DNA from: Tenacibaculum sp. 1_MG-2023
GTDB taxonomy: Bacteria; Bacteroidota; Bacteroidia; Flavobacteriales; Flavobacteriaceae
Assembly: GCF_030547425.1 (NCBI RefSeq)
Contig: NZ_JAUORH010000011.1
Span: 1-64,000 of the forward strand
Direction: 5' to 3'
DNA length: 64,000 nt
A program made the translations under genes and the position numbers. Positions 53,323-62,698 of this stretch are shown here, one piece after another; the first letter of the stretch is position 1, and each line of letters begins with the position of its first letter. A model generated the notes under the pieces. The model ran no database searches and was not told the DNA's origin. It saw nothing but the letters and a program-made list of their open reading frames with translations.

Positions 53323-54510
53323 ATGATGATAAAAAAATATACTTTTTTTCTTTTAGTTTTATTTACCATAAACACTGTTTTTTCTCAAAAAACAAACTCA
53401 TTAGGTTTATCTAAGTTCTCTCAAATAAGTATTATTACCTCTGGTCCTGGAGAAGAATTATACGAAAAATTTGGTCATACTGCTATTCGGGTTAAAGACC
53501 CCGTTTTACAGTTAGATTTACTTTACAATTATGGTATTTTTGATTTTGACGACCCTAACTTTTATGTAAACTTTACAAAAGGTTTTATGAAATATAAATT
53601 GGCTCGTTACCCTTTTTATTTATCATTAAAAAGTGCACAACAAGATAAACGTTGGGTTAAAGAGCAAGTTTTAAATTTAACACAACAACAAAGAAATAAG
53701 TTTTTTCAGTTTTTAGAAACAAATGTGTTGCCTGAAAATGCAAGTTATTTTTACGATCCTTATTTTGATAATTGTGCTACTAGACCCCGTGATATTATTC
53801 AGAAAATTACAGGTGATAATTTAGTTTTTAAAGATGATTTTGTCAAAGAAAATTTATCATTAAGACAATTGATGAATAAAGAAATCAATCCAAATACTTG
53901 GGGTAGTTTAGGAATTAACATTGCACTTGGTAGTAAGTTAGATAAAATTGCTACACCTTCAGAATATTTATACCTTCCTGATTATGTTTTTACCGCTTTA
54001 AATGTATCTAAAATCATTAAAAATGAAAAAGAAGAAGATTTAGTACTAAAGACAAATACATTGCTCGATTTCAATGAAAAGGAATCCAAAAGTGATGCTA
54101 TTAGTCCTTTTTTAGCAATTTTATTGTTTTCTTTATTTGGGTTATTTATTACTTACAAAGACATTAAAAACTCTAAAAGAAGCAGATGGATCGATTTTGT
54201 TTTATTTTTCACCACAGGAACTTTAGGCTTGTTAATTGTGTTTTTATGGTTCTTTACCAATCACTCCACAGCTCCAAATAACTTTAACTTTTTATGGGCG
54301 TTTGCTCCAAATATAATTGTAGCCTTTTCCTTGTTAAAAAAAGAACCTCCTATTTGGGTTTACAAATACTGTCTAGTTCTATTATTTTTTTTAATAATTA
54401 TACCATTTGTATGGTTAACTAAAGTACAGTTATATACCTACCCTACAATTCCCTTATTTATATTATTGGGAGTTCGCTATTGGTATTTACAGAAAACTTT
54501 GAATCGCTAG
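53323..54510 (+). CDS. DUF4105 domain membrane protein
   Basis: 395 residues from ATG 53323 (MMIKKYTFFLLVLFTINTVFSQ signal). The N-terminal periplasmic DUF4105 (Lnb-like) domain has GPGEELYEKFGHTAIRVKDP and YFDNCATRPRDIIQ, with a conserved histidine and cysteine that suggest a papain-like amidase fold. Four or five membrane helices form the C-terminal third. Common in Bacteroidota, role unknown. Its 3' end overlaps convergent aroQ by 24 bp. Confidence 0.85.
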   Translation: MMIKKYTFFLLVLFTINTVFSQKTNSLGLSKFSQISIITSGPGEELYEKFGHTAIRVKDPVLQLDLLYNYGIFDFDDPNFYVNFTKGFMKYKLARYPFYLSLKSAQQDKRWVKEQVLNLTQQQRNKFFQFLETNVLPENASYFYDPYFDNCATRPRDIIQKITGDNLVFKDDFVKENLSLRQLMNKEINPNTWGSLGINIALGSKLDKIATPSEYLYLPDYVFTALNVSKIIKNEKEEDLVLKTNTLLDFNEKESKSDAISPFLAILLFSLFGLFITYKDIKNSKRSRWIDFVLFFTTGTLGLLIVFLWFFTNHSTAPNNFNFLWAFAPNIIVAFSLLKKEPPIWVYKYCLVLLFFLIIIPFVWLTKVQLYTYPTIPLFILLGVRYWYLQKTLNR

Positions 54511-54903
54511 TTCATATCCTTGTAAACCAAAGCCAAAAACAACTCCTTTAGCGTTCGGAGCTATATAACTAACATGACGAAACTCCTCACGTGCATGTAT
54601 ATTTGAAATATGTACTTCAACCACAGGAGTTTCTATACCTTTTACAGCATCACCAATACCAACAGAAGTATGGGTGTAAGCTGCTGCATTTAAGATAACA
54701 CCATCATAATCAAATCCCACTTCATGCAATTTATCTATTATTTCTCCTTCGATATTCGACTGAAAATATTCTAAAATCGCATTCTTATAATTATTCTTTA
54801 GTTCCTTAAAAAAATCTTCAAAAGAATTTGATCCGTAAATTTCAGGTTCTCTTTTTCCTAACAAGTTTAAATTAGGCCCGTTGATTATAATTATTTTTTT
54901 CAT
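54487..54903 (-). CDS. aroQ: 3-dehydroquinate dehydratase, type II
   Basis: 138 residues. INGPNLNLLGKREPEIYG contains the catalytic tyrosine and arginine; NAAAYTHTSVGIGDAVKG and EVHISNIHAREEFRH carry the other active-site residues. Third step of the shikimate pathway; aroK lies elsewhere in the window. Confidence 0.95.
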   Translation of the reverse strand: MKKIIIINGPNLNLLGKREPEIYGSNSFEDFFKELKNNYKNAILEYFQSNIEGEIIDKLHEVGFDYDGVILNAAAYTHTSVGIGDAVKGIETPVVEVHISNIHAREEFRHVSYIAPNAKGVVFGFGLQGYELAIQSFL

Positions 54904-54949
54904 ACTTCATATTTATAAGGTAAAAATACTCTTTTTAACTTTTAAGCAT

Positions 54950-54979
54950 AAAAAAAGGAAGCAAATTTGCTTCCTTTTT
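54950..54979 (-). terminator. Terminator of the first small barrel gene (copy A)
   Basis: AAAAAAAGGAAGCAAATTTGCTTCCTTTTT. Its 30 bases recur exactly at 55626-55655. Confidence 0.85.
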
Positions 54980-55000
54980 CTTCTTATTGTAAATTTCTTA

Positions 55001-55486
55001 CTATAAAGAGAAAGAATAAGTTCCTCCAATTCCAATTGTAGCTGGAGTTATATTAACATAATCAGTATCTAATACAACACCTGTATAGTCTACATGTAAG
55101 TTAATTTTTTCAGTTACTTGGTAACCAACGATTGGTCTGAAGTAAAAACCACTTTCAGTGTTTCCCGAAGGTCTTACACCAATACCATAACCTAAGTCAG
55201 CTCCTACTGAAAATTTATCAGCAAAACTATAACGACCTGCTACAGCTACAGGAATAAAAGCTAAGTCAGCTCCTTCTCCTTGAAAATGTAAATAAGATAC
55301 AGATGGTCCTACTTTAAAACCTTCAGCAACATTAAATAAATAATTAGCTTCAATTGCTCCAGTTACATTAGCTTCATCAGCATCTCCAACAGGTAAACCA
55401 ATAGTACCACCAACGTTTAATTCTGTTTCTTGTGCGTTAACAGCTAAACCGAAAGCCATCATAGCAACTACTAAAAATTTTTTCAT
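55001..55486 (-). CDS. Small outer membrane beta-barrel protein
   Basis: 161 residues from ATG 55486 (MKKFLVVAMMAFGLAVNAQ signal). Mature part of alternating strands: ELNVGGTIGLPVGDADE, VTGAIEANYLF, FIPVAVAGRYSF, FSVGADLGYGIGVR, INLHVDYTGVVL, ending IGIGGTYSFSL. Eight-stranded OmpA/OmpX-sized barrel. Function unknown. A TATCTTTG -7 box lies at 55520-55527. Confidence 0.85.
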   Translation of the reverse strand: MKKFLVVAMMAFGLAVNAQETELNVGGTIGLPVGDADEANVTGAIEANYLFNVAEGFKVGPSVSYLHFQGEGADLAFIPVAVAGRYSFADKFSVGADLGYGIGVRPSGNTESGFYFRPIVGYQVTEKINLHVDYTGVVLDTDYVNITPATIGIGGTYSFSL

Positions 55487-55519
55487 AATTTTTGTTTTAT
55501 AAGTTTTGTTTTGAGCCGG

Positions 55520-55527
55520 CAAAGATA
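55520..55527 (-). promoter_or_regulatory. -7 box (TATCTTTG) of the small barrel gene
   Basis: Exact TANNTTTG on the minus strand, 33 nt before the ATG; -33 TTG not clear. Confidence 0.5.
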
Positions 55528-55625
55528 CATTTAATTAAGAATCTAGTTGCTCTTTTTTTAAAAAAAGTCTTACAAATCTATTTTAAAACTTAAAACACTA
55601 AAAACAAAACACTTATATTTAAAAT

Positions 55626-55656
55626 AAAAAAAGGAAGCAAATTTGCTTCCTTTTTT
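55626..55656 (-). terminator. Terminator of the second small barrel gene (copy B)
   Basis: Same 30-bp hairpin as at 54950-54979, 20 bp past the stop at 55677. Confidence 0.85.
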
Positions 55657-55676
55657 ACTCTTTATTGATATTCTTC

Positions 55677-56198
55677 TTAGAAGTGTAATGCAAACCCAAC
55701 ATTAAGTTGGAAAGTGTTGATATCTTCTGTATCACCTAAACCTAAGTTATATCTTAACCCTGGCTCTATACTTACCATATCTCCTAAGAAAATAGCATAA
55801 CCTGCTTGGAATCCTAAATATGAAGCATCATAAGCATCATAAGAAGCTCCTGAGTAATCAATTTGTACTGGAATCATACTAGAAATGTAGTATTTTGCTC
55901 CAATCTTGTAAGAAAAAGCATCATCAGCACCTCTATCATTATATCCTAAACCTAACTTAATAGCTAAATCATCCATGATGAAATATCCAGCTTCAGCTCC
56001 AATTCCCCATACAGTTTCTGACCCAGCTGGTGTATCAACAGATGATAACTGAAAACCTGTAGCAGCTCCATGAGCAGCTCCAAAACCAGTGTTACCTTCT
56101 ACTAACCACTTCCCTTTTGCTGTTTGTCCGTTAGCTTCTTGTGCATTAGCTGTAAAACTAACAGCTACCATAGCAATTACTAATAATAATTTTTTCAT
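55677..56198 (-). CDS. Small outer membrane beta-barrel protein
   Basis: 173 residues from ATG 56198 (MKKLLLVIAMVAVSFTANAQ signal). Strands include WGIGAEAGYFIMDDLAIKLGLGYND, SYKIGAKYYIS, PVQIDYSG, LGFQAGYAIFLG, VSIEPGLRYNLGLGD, ending LNVGFALHF with the terminal phenylalanine of BAM substrates. Sequence similarity to the neighbouring barrel is low despite the shared layout and identical terminators. Confidence 0.85.
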   Translation of the reverse strand: MKKLLLVIAMVAVSFTANAQEANGQTAKGKWLVEGNTGFGAAHGAATGFQLSSVDTPAGSETVWGIGAEAGYFIMDDLAIKLGLGYNDRGADDAFSYKIGAKYYISSMIPVQIDYSGASYDAYDASYLGFQAGYAIFLGDMVSIEPGLRYNLGLGDTEDINTFQLNVGFALHF

Positions 56199-56231
56199 AA
56201 TTTTTAAATTTATAATTTTAAGTTTGTGCCG

Positions 56232-56261
56232 CAAAAATAATTTTATTTTTACATATATCAA
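56232..56261 (-). promoter_or_regulatory. Promoter of the second small barrel gene
   Basis: On the minus strand TTG (56259-56261), 19-bp spacer, TATTTTTG (56232-56239), 33 nt before the ATG. Confidence 0.6.
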
Positions 56262-56297
56262 TATACTTTTTTTTAAAAAATAGTTATTTTTTTTATA

Positions 56298-57218
56298 ATG
56301 AACTGGAACCAAGCAATATCCGATTATATCAATTTTTTAAAAATTGAAAGAGGGCTTTCAAAAAACTCTATAGATAGTTACAAAAGAGATGTAAATAAGC
56401 TTTTTTTATTTGTAGATAATCTAGAAAACTCTCCTTCTCCAATTCATACAACTACAGAGACTATTCAGCAATTCATCTATGAAACTAGCAAAAGTATTAA
56501 TGCTCGTAGTCAAGCTAGATTAATTTCAGGTTTACGTAGCTTTTTTGATTTTTTGGTATTTGAAGATTATCGACAAGATAATCCAACCGATTTAATTGAA
56601 AGCCCAAATATTATTAGAAAACTCCCTGACACCTTAGAAAAAGAAGAGATAGATAAATTAATTGCTGCTATCGATTTAAGCCATCCACAAGGAGAACGCA
56701 ACAAGACTATTATTGAAACCATTTACAGTTGTGGTTTACGTGTAAGTGAATTGATTAATTTACAATTATCTGATTTATTTTTTGAAGAAGGTTATATACA
56801 AATACTGGGTAAAGGAAATAAATATCGTTTTGTTCCAATACACATTACAACAATTCATAGACTTAACTTTTATATAGATGAAATTAGACCTCTAATAACA
56901 CCTAAAAAGGAGGATGAAGATACTGTTTTCTTAAACAGAAGAGGAAAACGATTAACACGGCAAATGATATTTATTATTTTAAAAGAATTAGCTCAGAAAA
57001 TAAATCTAAAAAAAAGTATTGGTCCACATACATTAAGACACTCCTTTGCTACATATTTACTAAAAAATGGAGCAGATTTACGTGTTATTCAACAATTATT
57101 AGGACATGAAAGTATTACTACAACAGAAATATATGTTCATTTAGATAATAGCTATCTTAAAGAAGTTGTTGAACTACACCATCCTAGAAGTAATTTGAAT
57201 TTAACAGAAGAAGAATAA
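56298..57218 (+). CDS. xerD: Site-specific tyrosine recombinase XerD
   Basis: 306 residues. N-terminal SAM-like core-binding domain, then the catalytic domain with R148, K172, H244-x2-R247, H270 and nucleophile Y279, all in place. Resolves chromosome dimers at dif with XerC; the position beside aroQ is usual for the chromosomal enzyme in flavobacteria, and there is no sign of an integrated element next to it. No dif-like site was recognised nearby. Confidence 0.93.
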   Translation: MNWNQAISDYINFLKIERGLSKNSIDSYKRDVNKLFLFVDNLENSPSPIHTTTETIQQFIYETSKSINARSQARLISGLRSFFDFLVFEDYRQDNPTDLIESPNIIRKLPDTLEKEEIDKLIAAIDLSHPQGERNKTIIETIYSCGLRVSELINLQLSDLFFEEGYIQILGKGNKYRFVPIHITTIHRLNFYIDEIRPLITPKKEDEDTVFLNRRGKRLTRQMIFIILKELAQKINLKKSIGPHTLRHSFATYLLKNGADLRVIQQLLGHESITTTEIYVHLDNSYLKEVVELHHPRSNLNLTEEE

Positions 57219-57242
57219 ACGAAACTTTTGGGTACAAAAAAA

Positions 57243-57336
57243 GGCAAGCTACCTACATCACACCGCTACAACCTAATACCCTTGCTGCGTTCCCACCCTG
57301 GGGGATTCAAAGGGAGCTGGTTGTGTAGGACTTGCC
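57243..57336 (-). ncRNA. ffs: Signal recognition particle RNA (small bacterial type)
   Basis: On the minus strand the ends GGCAAG / CTTGCC pair, and the apical domain CCCCCAGGGTGGGAACGCAGCAAGGGT matches the conserved Ffh-binding loop of Bacteroidota SRP RNAs. A T-run follows (minus strand, below 57243). A TTG-N21-TAAATTTG promoter ends 5 nt before the proposed 5' end. Coordinates are good to a few bases. Confidence 0.9.
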
Positions 57337-57340
57337 GAGG

Positions 57341-57372
57341 CAAATTTACAACCATTTTTTCGTAAAAAACAA
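57341..57372 (-). promoter_or_regulatory. Promoter of the SRP RNA
   Basis: On the minus strand TTG (57370-57372), 21-bp spacer, TAAATTTG (57341-57348). Places the start at about 57336. Confidence 0.7.
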
Positions 57373-57483
57373 TAAAATTTGCATAAAAATTTTGTAACAT
57401 TTCTAAGTTTTTGAATACTAATAATTTGTTGTCTATATTTTTTTGCTTTTAGCAGTAAAAAATAAACATAACAGTAAAAAGAA

Positions 57484-57491
57484 TATATTTG
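57484..57491 (+). promoter_or_regulatory. -7 box (TATATTTG) of the DUF4199 gene
   Basis: Exact TANNTTTG match, 22 nt before the ATG. No TTG at the expected distance. Confidence 0.45.
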
Positions 57492-57513
57492 TATCACTAA
57501 CTAAATTCACACA

Positions 57514-58035
57514 ATGGAAAATCAAACAAACAGTAAAAACATTATTTTAAATTACGGATTATACTTAGGTCTTATTGGCGTTTTTATTCATTTAGCATTT
57601 TATGCCACAGGAACATTAATAAAATTTGGATGGTTAAGTGGTATAATTGGTTTTATTGTAATGATTATACTTATTATACTAGGTATTAAAAAGTTTAAAA
57701 CTGATAATAATGGCTTTCTAACTTTTGGTCAAGCTTTAAAAGTAGGTGTAGGTATAGCAGTAATTAGTGCTGTAATTTCAACTATTTACACATTAATCTT
57801 CACTAATATAATAGAGCCTGATTTTCAAGCACAAATGATGGAAGTACAAAAACAAGCTTGGATTGACGCTGGTATGACGGACGAACAAATAGAAGCTTCA
57901 GAAACAATGGCTAAAAAGTTTAACAGTCCAGTGATAACAGCTCCTTTAGCTTTAGTAGTTTCTGCTTTTTTCGGATTTATTATTTCTGCAATTGGAGGTG
58001 CCATTATGAAAAAAACAGAAGAAGAACAATATTAA
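57514..58035 (+). CDS. DUF4199 domain membrane protein
   Basis: 173 residues with four hydrophobic helices (YGLYLGLIGVFIHLAFYATG, WLSGIIGFIVMIILIILGI, ALKVGVGIAVISAVISTIYTLIF, LALVVSAFFGFIISAIGGAI) and the DUF4199 loop FGQALKVG. Flavobacterial inner membrane family of unknown function, often upstream of a GT2 glycosyltransferase as here (79-bp gap). Confidence 0.88.
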   Translation: MENQTNSKNIILNYGLYLGLIGVFIHLAFYATGTLIKFGWLSGIIGFIVMIILIILGIKKFKTDNNGFLTFGQALKVGVGIAVISAVISTIYTLIFTNIIEPDFQAQMMEVQKQAWIDAGMTDEQIEASETMAKKFNSPVITAPLALVVSAFFGFIISAIGGAIMKKTEEEQY

Positions 58036-58114
58036 TATAGTTTTAAATAGGTAAATGTTTTACGTATAACGAATACTTTGTAACTTTACCTTTTTTAAAC
58101 ACTGAACAAAATAT

Positions 58115-59071
58115 ATGGATATATCGGTAGTAATACCACTTCTTAATGAAGAGGAATCTTTACCAGAATTATATGATTGGATTGCAAAAGTTATGCAATC
58201 CAATCAGTTTTTATATGAACTTATCTTTATTGATGATGGTAGTACTGATAATTCTTGGAAAATAATACAAGAGTTATCGCAAAAGCATCAAGAAGTGAAA
58301 GGTTTACGATTTCAAAGAAATTATGGTAAATCCCAAGCCTTAGACGCTGGTTTTGGGTTAACTCAAGGAAGAGTAGTTATTACCATGGATGCGGATTTAC
58401 AAGATAGCCCTGACGAAATCCCTGAACTTTATAAATTAATTACTGAAGAAAACTTCGACTTAATATCTGGATGGAAAAGGAAACGATACGATAATGTTGT
58501 AACCAAAAATATTCCCTCAAAATTGTTCAATTGGGCTGCTCGAAAAACATCAGGATTAAAATTGCATGATTTTAACTGCGGATTAAAAGCCTACAAAAGC
58601 GAAGTAGTAAAAGCAGTAAAAGTTAGCGGTGAAATGCACCGTTATATTCCTGTATTAGCAAAAAACGAAGGATTCAATAAAATTGATGAAAAGATAGTAC
58701 AGCATCAAGCTCGTAAATATGGAGTAACAAAATTTGGAATGGATCGTTTTGTAAATGGTTTTTTAGACTTAATTACCATTTCATTTCTTTCAAAATTTGG
58801 AAAAAGACCAATGCACTTTTTTGGCTTATGGGGAACGTTAATGTTTATTTTTGGTTTTTTCTCAGCTTTCTTTATAGGAGCTATGAAAATATACCAACTT
58901 TCTACAGGAGTAAAAGCCATATTAGTAACTAGTAATCCATGGTTTTACATTGCCTTAACCTCAATGATTTTAGGTACATTACTTTTTTTAGCTGGTTTTT
59001 TAGGTGAGCTAATTATTAAAAGTAATCCGCAACAAAAACATTATACAATCAAAGAAAAACTGAACTTTTAA
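58115..59071 (+). CDS. Family 2 glycosyltransferase (DPM1/GtrB-like)
   Basis: 318 residues. GT-A domain: VVIPLLNEEESLPELYDWI, LIFIDDGSTDNSW, ITMDADLQDSPDEIPEL (metal-binding DAD), FNCGLKAYKSEV; then two C-terminal membrane helices (MHFFGLWGTLMFIFGFFSAFFIG; WFYIALTSMILGTLLFLAGFLGELI). Enzymes of this shape transfer hexose to polyprenyl phosphate. The target glycan is unknown. Confidence 0.9.
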   Translation: MDISVVIPLLNEEESLPELYDWIAKVMQSNQFLYELIFIDDGSTDNSWKIIQELSQKHQEVKGLRFQRNYGKSQALDAGFGLTQGRVVITMDADLQDSPDEIPELYKLITEENFDLISGWKRKRYDNVVTKNIPSKLFNWAARKTSGLKLHDFNCGLKAYKSEVVKAVKVSGEMHRYIPVLAKNEGFNKIDEKIVQHQARKYGVTKFGMDRFVNGFLDLITISFLSKFGKRPMHFFGLWGTLMFIFGFFSAFFIGAMKIYQLSTGVKAILVTSNPWFYIALTSMILGTLLFLAGFLGELIIKSNPQQKHYTIKEKLNF

Positions 59072-59105
59072 ACCCGTATCTTTAGTACGCTTTTTAATTT
59101 GATAC

Positions 59106-60815
59106 ATGAAAGAGATTTTAAACAAAGCCAAACAATGGTTATCTGATACATTTGATTCAGAAACACAACAAGAAATTCAGCAGCTAATTGATACTAATGC
59201 TGACGATTTAGCCGATCGTTTTTATAAGAATTTAGAATTTGGGACAGGTGGAATACGTGGTATTGTAGGAGCAGGAACCAACCGAATAAATAAATACACT
59301 TTAGGAAAAGCTACTCAAGGTTTATGTAATTATTTACATAAAACACACTTAAATAAAGAATTAAAAGTAGCTATTGGGTACGATTGTCGTCATGATAGTG
59401 AATGGTTAGCCAAGGTGGTAGCGAACGTACTATCTGCTAACAATATTCAAGTGTTTTTATTTGAAGATATGCGCCCTACTCCAGAATTATCATTTGCTGT
59501 AAACTATTTAGGGTGCGATGCAGGAATTGTACTAACTGCTTCTCACAACCCTCCTGAATACAACGGTTATAAAGTATATTGGAATGATGGTGGACAAATT
59601 GTTCCTCCTCAAGATCAAGAAATTATTAATGAAGTAAACTCTTTAGCTTTTGCAGATATCAATTTCAATGCTAATGAAAGTTTAATTAGCTCTGTTGGAA
59701 GTGAAGTTGACGAAGCTTTTTGGGAAGCTTCCTTAAAAAATGGAACATTTGATGTTAAGGAACGAGAAAATTTAAAAATAGTATTTACCTCATTACACGG
59801 AACTTCTATAAAACTTATTCCAGAAGTTTTAAAACGGGCAGGATATACTCAGGTTCATATTGTTGAAGAACAAGCTACTCCTGATGGGGACTTTCCTACA
59901 GTTAAATCTCCAAACCCTGAAGAACCAGCTGCTCTTAAAATGGCTGTTGATTTAGCAAATAAAATTAACGCAGACATTGTATTAGGAACCGATCCTGATT
60001 CTGACAGAATTGGAATTGCTGTTCGTGACACTGAAGGAAATATGAAATTACTAAACGGAAATCAAACTATGAGTATGATGACCGATTTCTTAATCAACGA
60101 CTGGAAAAAACAAGGAAAACTAAACGGAAAGCAATTTGTAGGGTCTACGATAGTTTCTACTAATTTGGTCAATGAAATTGCCGATTATTATGGAGTTGAA
60201 ACTAAAGTTGGATTAACTGGTTTTAAATGGATAGCTAAAATGATAAAAGACCATCCTGAACTTAATTTTATTGGTGGTGGTGAAGAAAGTTTTGGGTATA
60301 TGGTAAGTGATTTTGTACGTGATAAAGACGCTGTTACCTCTGCTCTACTTGCCTGTGAGATGGCAGCTGATGCAAAAGCTAAAAACAGTTCTTTCTACAA
60401 AGAGTTATTAAACTTATACACACGTCATCATTTTTACAAAGAACACTTAATTTCTTTGGTTAAAAAAGGAATGGATGGTGCGCAACAAATCAAACAAATA
60501 ATGATTGACTTACGTAACAATCCGTTAACTGTAATTGACAATTCAAAAGTTAAATACTTATATGACTATCAATCTTCAATAAGAAAAAATTTACTAACTG
60601 GTGAAGAAACTGTAATTAATATTCCTAAATCAAACGTATTGATTTATCATACCGAAGATGGAACCAAAATCGCTGCACGACCAAGTGGTACTGAACCTAA
60701 AATTAAGTTCTATTTTAGTGTAAAGTCTGTTTTAGATTCAATTGAAAATAAAAAGGAAACTGAAGCTAATTTAGACACTAAAATTCAACGTATTATAAAA
60801 GAATTGAACCTATAA
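59106..60815 (+). CDS. Phospho-sugar mutase (phosphoglucomutase/phosphomannomutase family)
   Basis: 569 residues. Phosphoserine loop TASHNPPEYNGYKVYWNDGGQ, metal loop GTDPDSDRIGIA, sugar loop GGGEESFGYMV, phosphate loop RPSGTEPKIKFYF. The length is that of the long PgcA-like type. Interconverts hexose 1- and 6-phosphates; glucose or mannose preference cannot be told. The last base of its stop is shared with the ATG of the ABC exporter. Confidence 0.92.
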   Translation: MKEILNKAKQWLSDTFDSETQQEIQQLIDTNADDLADRFYKNLEFGTGGIRGIVGAGTNRINKYTLGKATQGLCNYLHKTHLNKELKVAIGYDCRHDSEWLAKVVANVLSANNIQVFLFEDMRPTPELSFAVNYLGCDAGIVLTASHNPPEYNGYKVYWNDGGQIVPPQDQEIINEVNSLAFADINFNANESLISSVGSEVDEAFWEASLKNGTFDVKERENLKIVFTSLHGTSIKLIPEVLKRAGYTQVHIVEEQATPDGDFPTVKSPNPEEPAALKMAVDLANKINADIVLGTDPDSDRIGIAVRDTEGNMKLLNGNQTMSMMTDFLINDWKKQGKLNGKQFVGSTIVSTNLVNEIADYYGVETKVGLTGFKWIAKMIKDHPELNFIGGGEESFGYMVSDFVRDKDAVTSALLACEMAADAKAKNSSFYKELLNLYTRHHFYKEHLISLVKKGMDGAQQIKQIMIDLRNNPLTVIDNSKVKYLYDYQSSIRKNLLTGEETVINIPKSNVLIYHTEDGTKIAARPSGTEPKIKFYFSVKSVLDSIENKKETEANLDTKIQRIIKELNL

Positions 60816-62641
60816 TGAATTATTTTAAAAAGATTATTAAATACGCTATTCCATACAAAAAGCATGGATATTTGAATGTGTTATTTAACATCTTATATGC
60901 TCTTTTTTCTACACTTTCTTTCTTGGTATTAATGCCTATGTTAGAAGTTATTTTTAAACCTAATGCTATTAAAGTAACTGAAAAACCTGTTTTTGAAAGC
61001 ATTACAAAAATAATTGACTATTTTAAAGCGAATGTTTCTTATTATGTTCATGAAATTGCTGGTGACGATAAATCAAAAACACTCATGGTAGTTGTAGGTT
61101 TAGTTATCACTACATTCTTTTTTAAGAATATTTTTAACTACTTAGCTATGTACTTCATTACCTTTTTAAGAAATGGTGTTTTAAAAGATATTCGAAACGA
61201 TTTATATAGAAAAACTATAGAATTACCTATTGCCTACTTTTCAGAAAAAAGAAAAGGAGATACCATGGCTAGAATAGGAACTGATGTATTAGAAATTCAG
61301 CATTCATTTTTATCGGTTTTAGAAATGTTGGTAAGAGAGCCTTTAACTATTATTTTCACGATCACCGCAATGATAGCCATTAGCTTTAAGCTTACCCTTT
61401 TTGTGTTTGTTTTTATTCCTATTTCCGGATATGTTATTTCTCTAATTGGTAAAAGCTTAAAGCGAAAGTCAGATAGTGTACAAAAAGAGCAGGGATATTT
61501 TTTATCACTTTTAGAAGAAACTTTAGGAGGATTAAAGGTGATTAAAGGCTTTACCGCTGAAAAAGAGTTTCAACAAAAATTTGAAAAATCAACCAATCGT
61601 TTTTACCATTTTTCTAATACTCTACTTAATAGAACAAATTTAGCAAGTCCTGCTAGTGAGTTTTTAGGAATTGGTGTTATTGCTGTATTGCTTTGGTATG
61701 GAGGTATCTTAGTTTTAGAAGAAGGAACCTTACAAGGAGAAGATTTTATTGCTTATATGGGTTTAGCTTATAATATTTTAACACCAGCAAAAGCTATTTC
61801 TAAAGCTAGTTATGGAGTTAAAAAAGGAAATGCTGCTGCTGAACGTATTTTAGAAGTTTTAGAAACTGAAAATCCTTTAAAAGACAAGTCAAATGCTGTT
61901 GATAAGAAATCTTTTAACTCTCAAATTACAATCGAAAGCATTTCTTTTAAATATGAAGATGATTATGTTTTAAAAGATTTCTCCTTAACCATTCCTAAGG
62001 GAAAAATGATCGCTTTGGTGGGACAATCAGGAAGTGGTAAATCAACCATTGCTAACTTATTAACTCGTTTTTATGATGTAAATAAAGGCACTATTCTACT
62101 TGATGGAATAGATATAAGAGACCTTAAAATACATTCATTAAGACAACTAGAAGGTTTAGTTACACAAGACTCTATTTTATTTAACGACACTGTAAAAAAC
62201 AACATTACTTTAGGCGTTGAAGGTAAAAGTGACGAAGAAATTATTGAAGCTGCTAAAATTGCCAATGCACATGAGTTTATTAAAGATTTACCAAATGGTT
62301 ATGATACCAATATTGGAGATAGTGGAAATAAATTGTCTGGAGGGCAAAAACAACGTTTAAGCATTGCCCGTGCTGTTCTTAAAAATCCACCAATTATGAT
62401 TTTAGATGAAGCAACTTCTGCTTTAGATACCGAATCAGAAAAACTAGTACAAGACGCTTTAGAAAAAATGATGGAAAACAGAACCTCTGTTGTGATTGCG
62501 CATCGTTTATCTACCATTCAAAAAGCAGATATGATTGTAGTCATGAAAAAAGGCAAAATTGTAGAACAGGGAACTCACGAAGAATTGATATCTAAAAGTG
62601 GAACTTACAAAAAGTTGGTAGAAATGCAATCTTTAGGATAA
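60815..62641 (+). CDS. ABC exporter, fused permease-ATPase (MsbA-like)
   Basis: 608 residues. Six-helix transmembrane domain (about 1-345), then the nucleotide-binding domain with Walker A GQSGSGKST, signature LSGGQKQR, Walker B IMILDEATSALD and H-loop AHRLST. MsbA-type flippases move lipid A-core; a drug or lipid exporter is the alternative. A long insert after the first helix (about 50-80) lies in the periplasmic loop. Translation is coupled to the mutase gene by a 1-bp overlap. Confidence 0.9.
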   Translation: MNYFKKIIKYAIPYKKHGYLNVLFNILYALFSTLSFLVLMPMLEVIFKPNAIKVTEKPVFESITKIIDYFKANVSYYVHEIAGDDKSKTLMVVVGLVITTFFFKNIFNYLAMYFITFLRNGVLKDIRNDLYRKTIELPIAYFSEKRKGDTMARIGTDVLEIQHSFLSVLEMLVREPLTIIFTITAMIAISFKLTLFVFVFIPISGYVISLIGKSLKRKSDSVQKEQGYFLSLLEETLGGLKVIKGFTAEKEFQQKFEKSTNRFYHFSNTLLNRTNLASPASEFLGIGVIAVLLWYGGILVLEEGTLQGEDFIAYMGLAYNILTPAKAISKASYGVKKGNAAAERILEVLETENPLKDKSNAVDKKSFNSQITIESISFKYEDDYVLKDFSLTIPKGKMIALVGQSGSGKSTIANLLTRFYDVNKGTILLDGIDIRDLKIHSLRQLEGLVTQDSILFNDTVKNNITLGVEGKSDEEIIEAAKIANAHEFIKDLPNGYDTNIGDSGNKLSGGQKQRLSIARAVLKNPPIMILDEATSALDTESEKLVQDALEKMMENRTSVVIAHRLSTIQKADMIVVMKKGKIVEQGTHEELISKSGTYKKLVEMQSLG

Positions 62642-62647
62642 CAAACT

Positions 62648-62680
62648 AAAAAAGAGAAGCATGATGCTTCTCTTTTTTTT
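62648..62680. terminator. Bidirectional terminator
   Basis: AAAAAAGAGAAGCAT / ATGCTTCTCTTTTTT hairpin between the convergent ABC exporter and CCA enzyme genes. Confidence 0.88.
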
Positions 62681-62698
62681 AAAACTCTTTTATTATTA

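Noticed and set aside
56298..57218. XerD as a possible mobile-element integrase
   Set aside because: All neighbours are housekeeping genes, no attachment repeats or cargo were seen, and the position beside aroQ is typical of chromosomal xerD.
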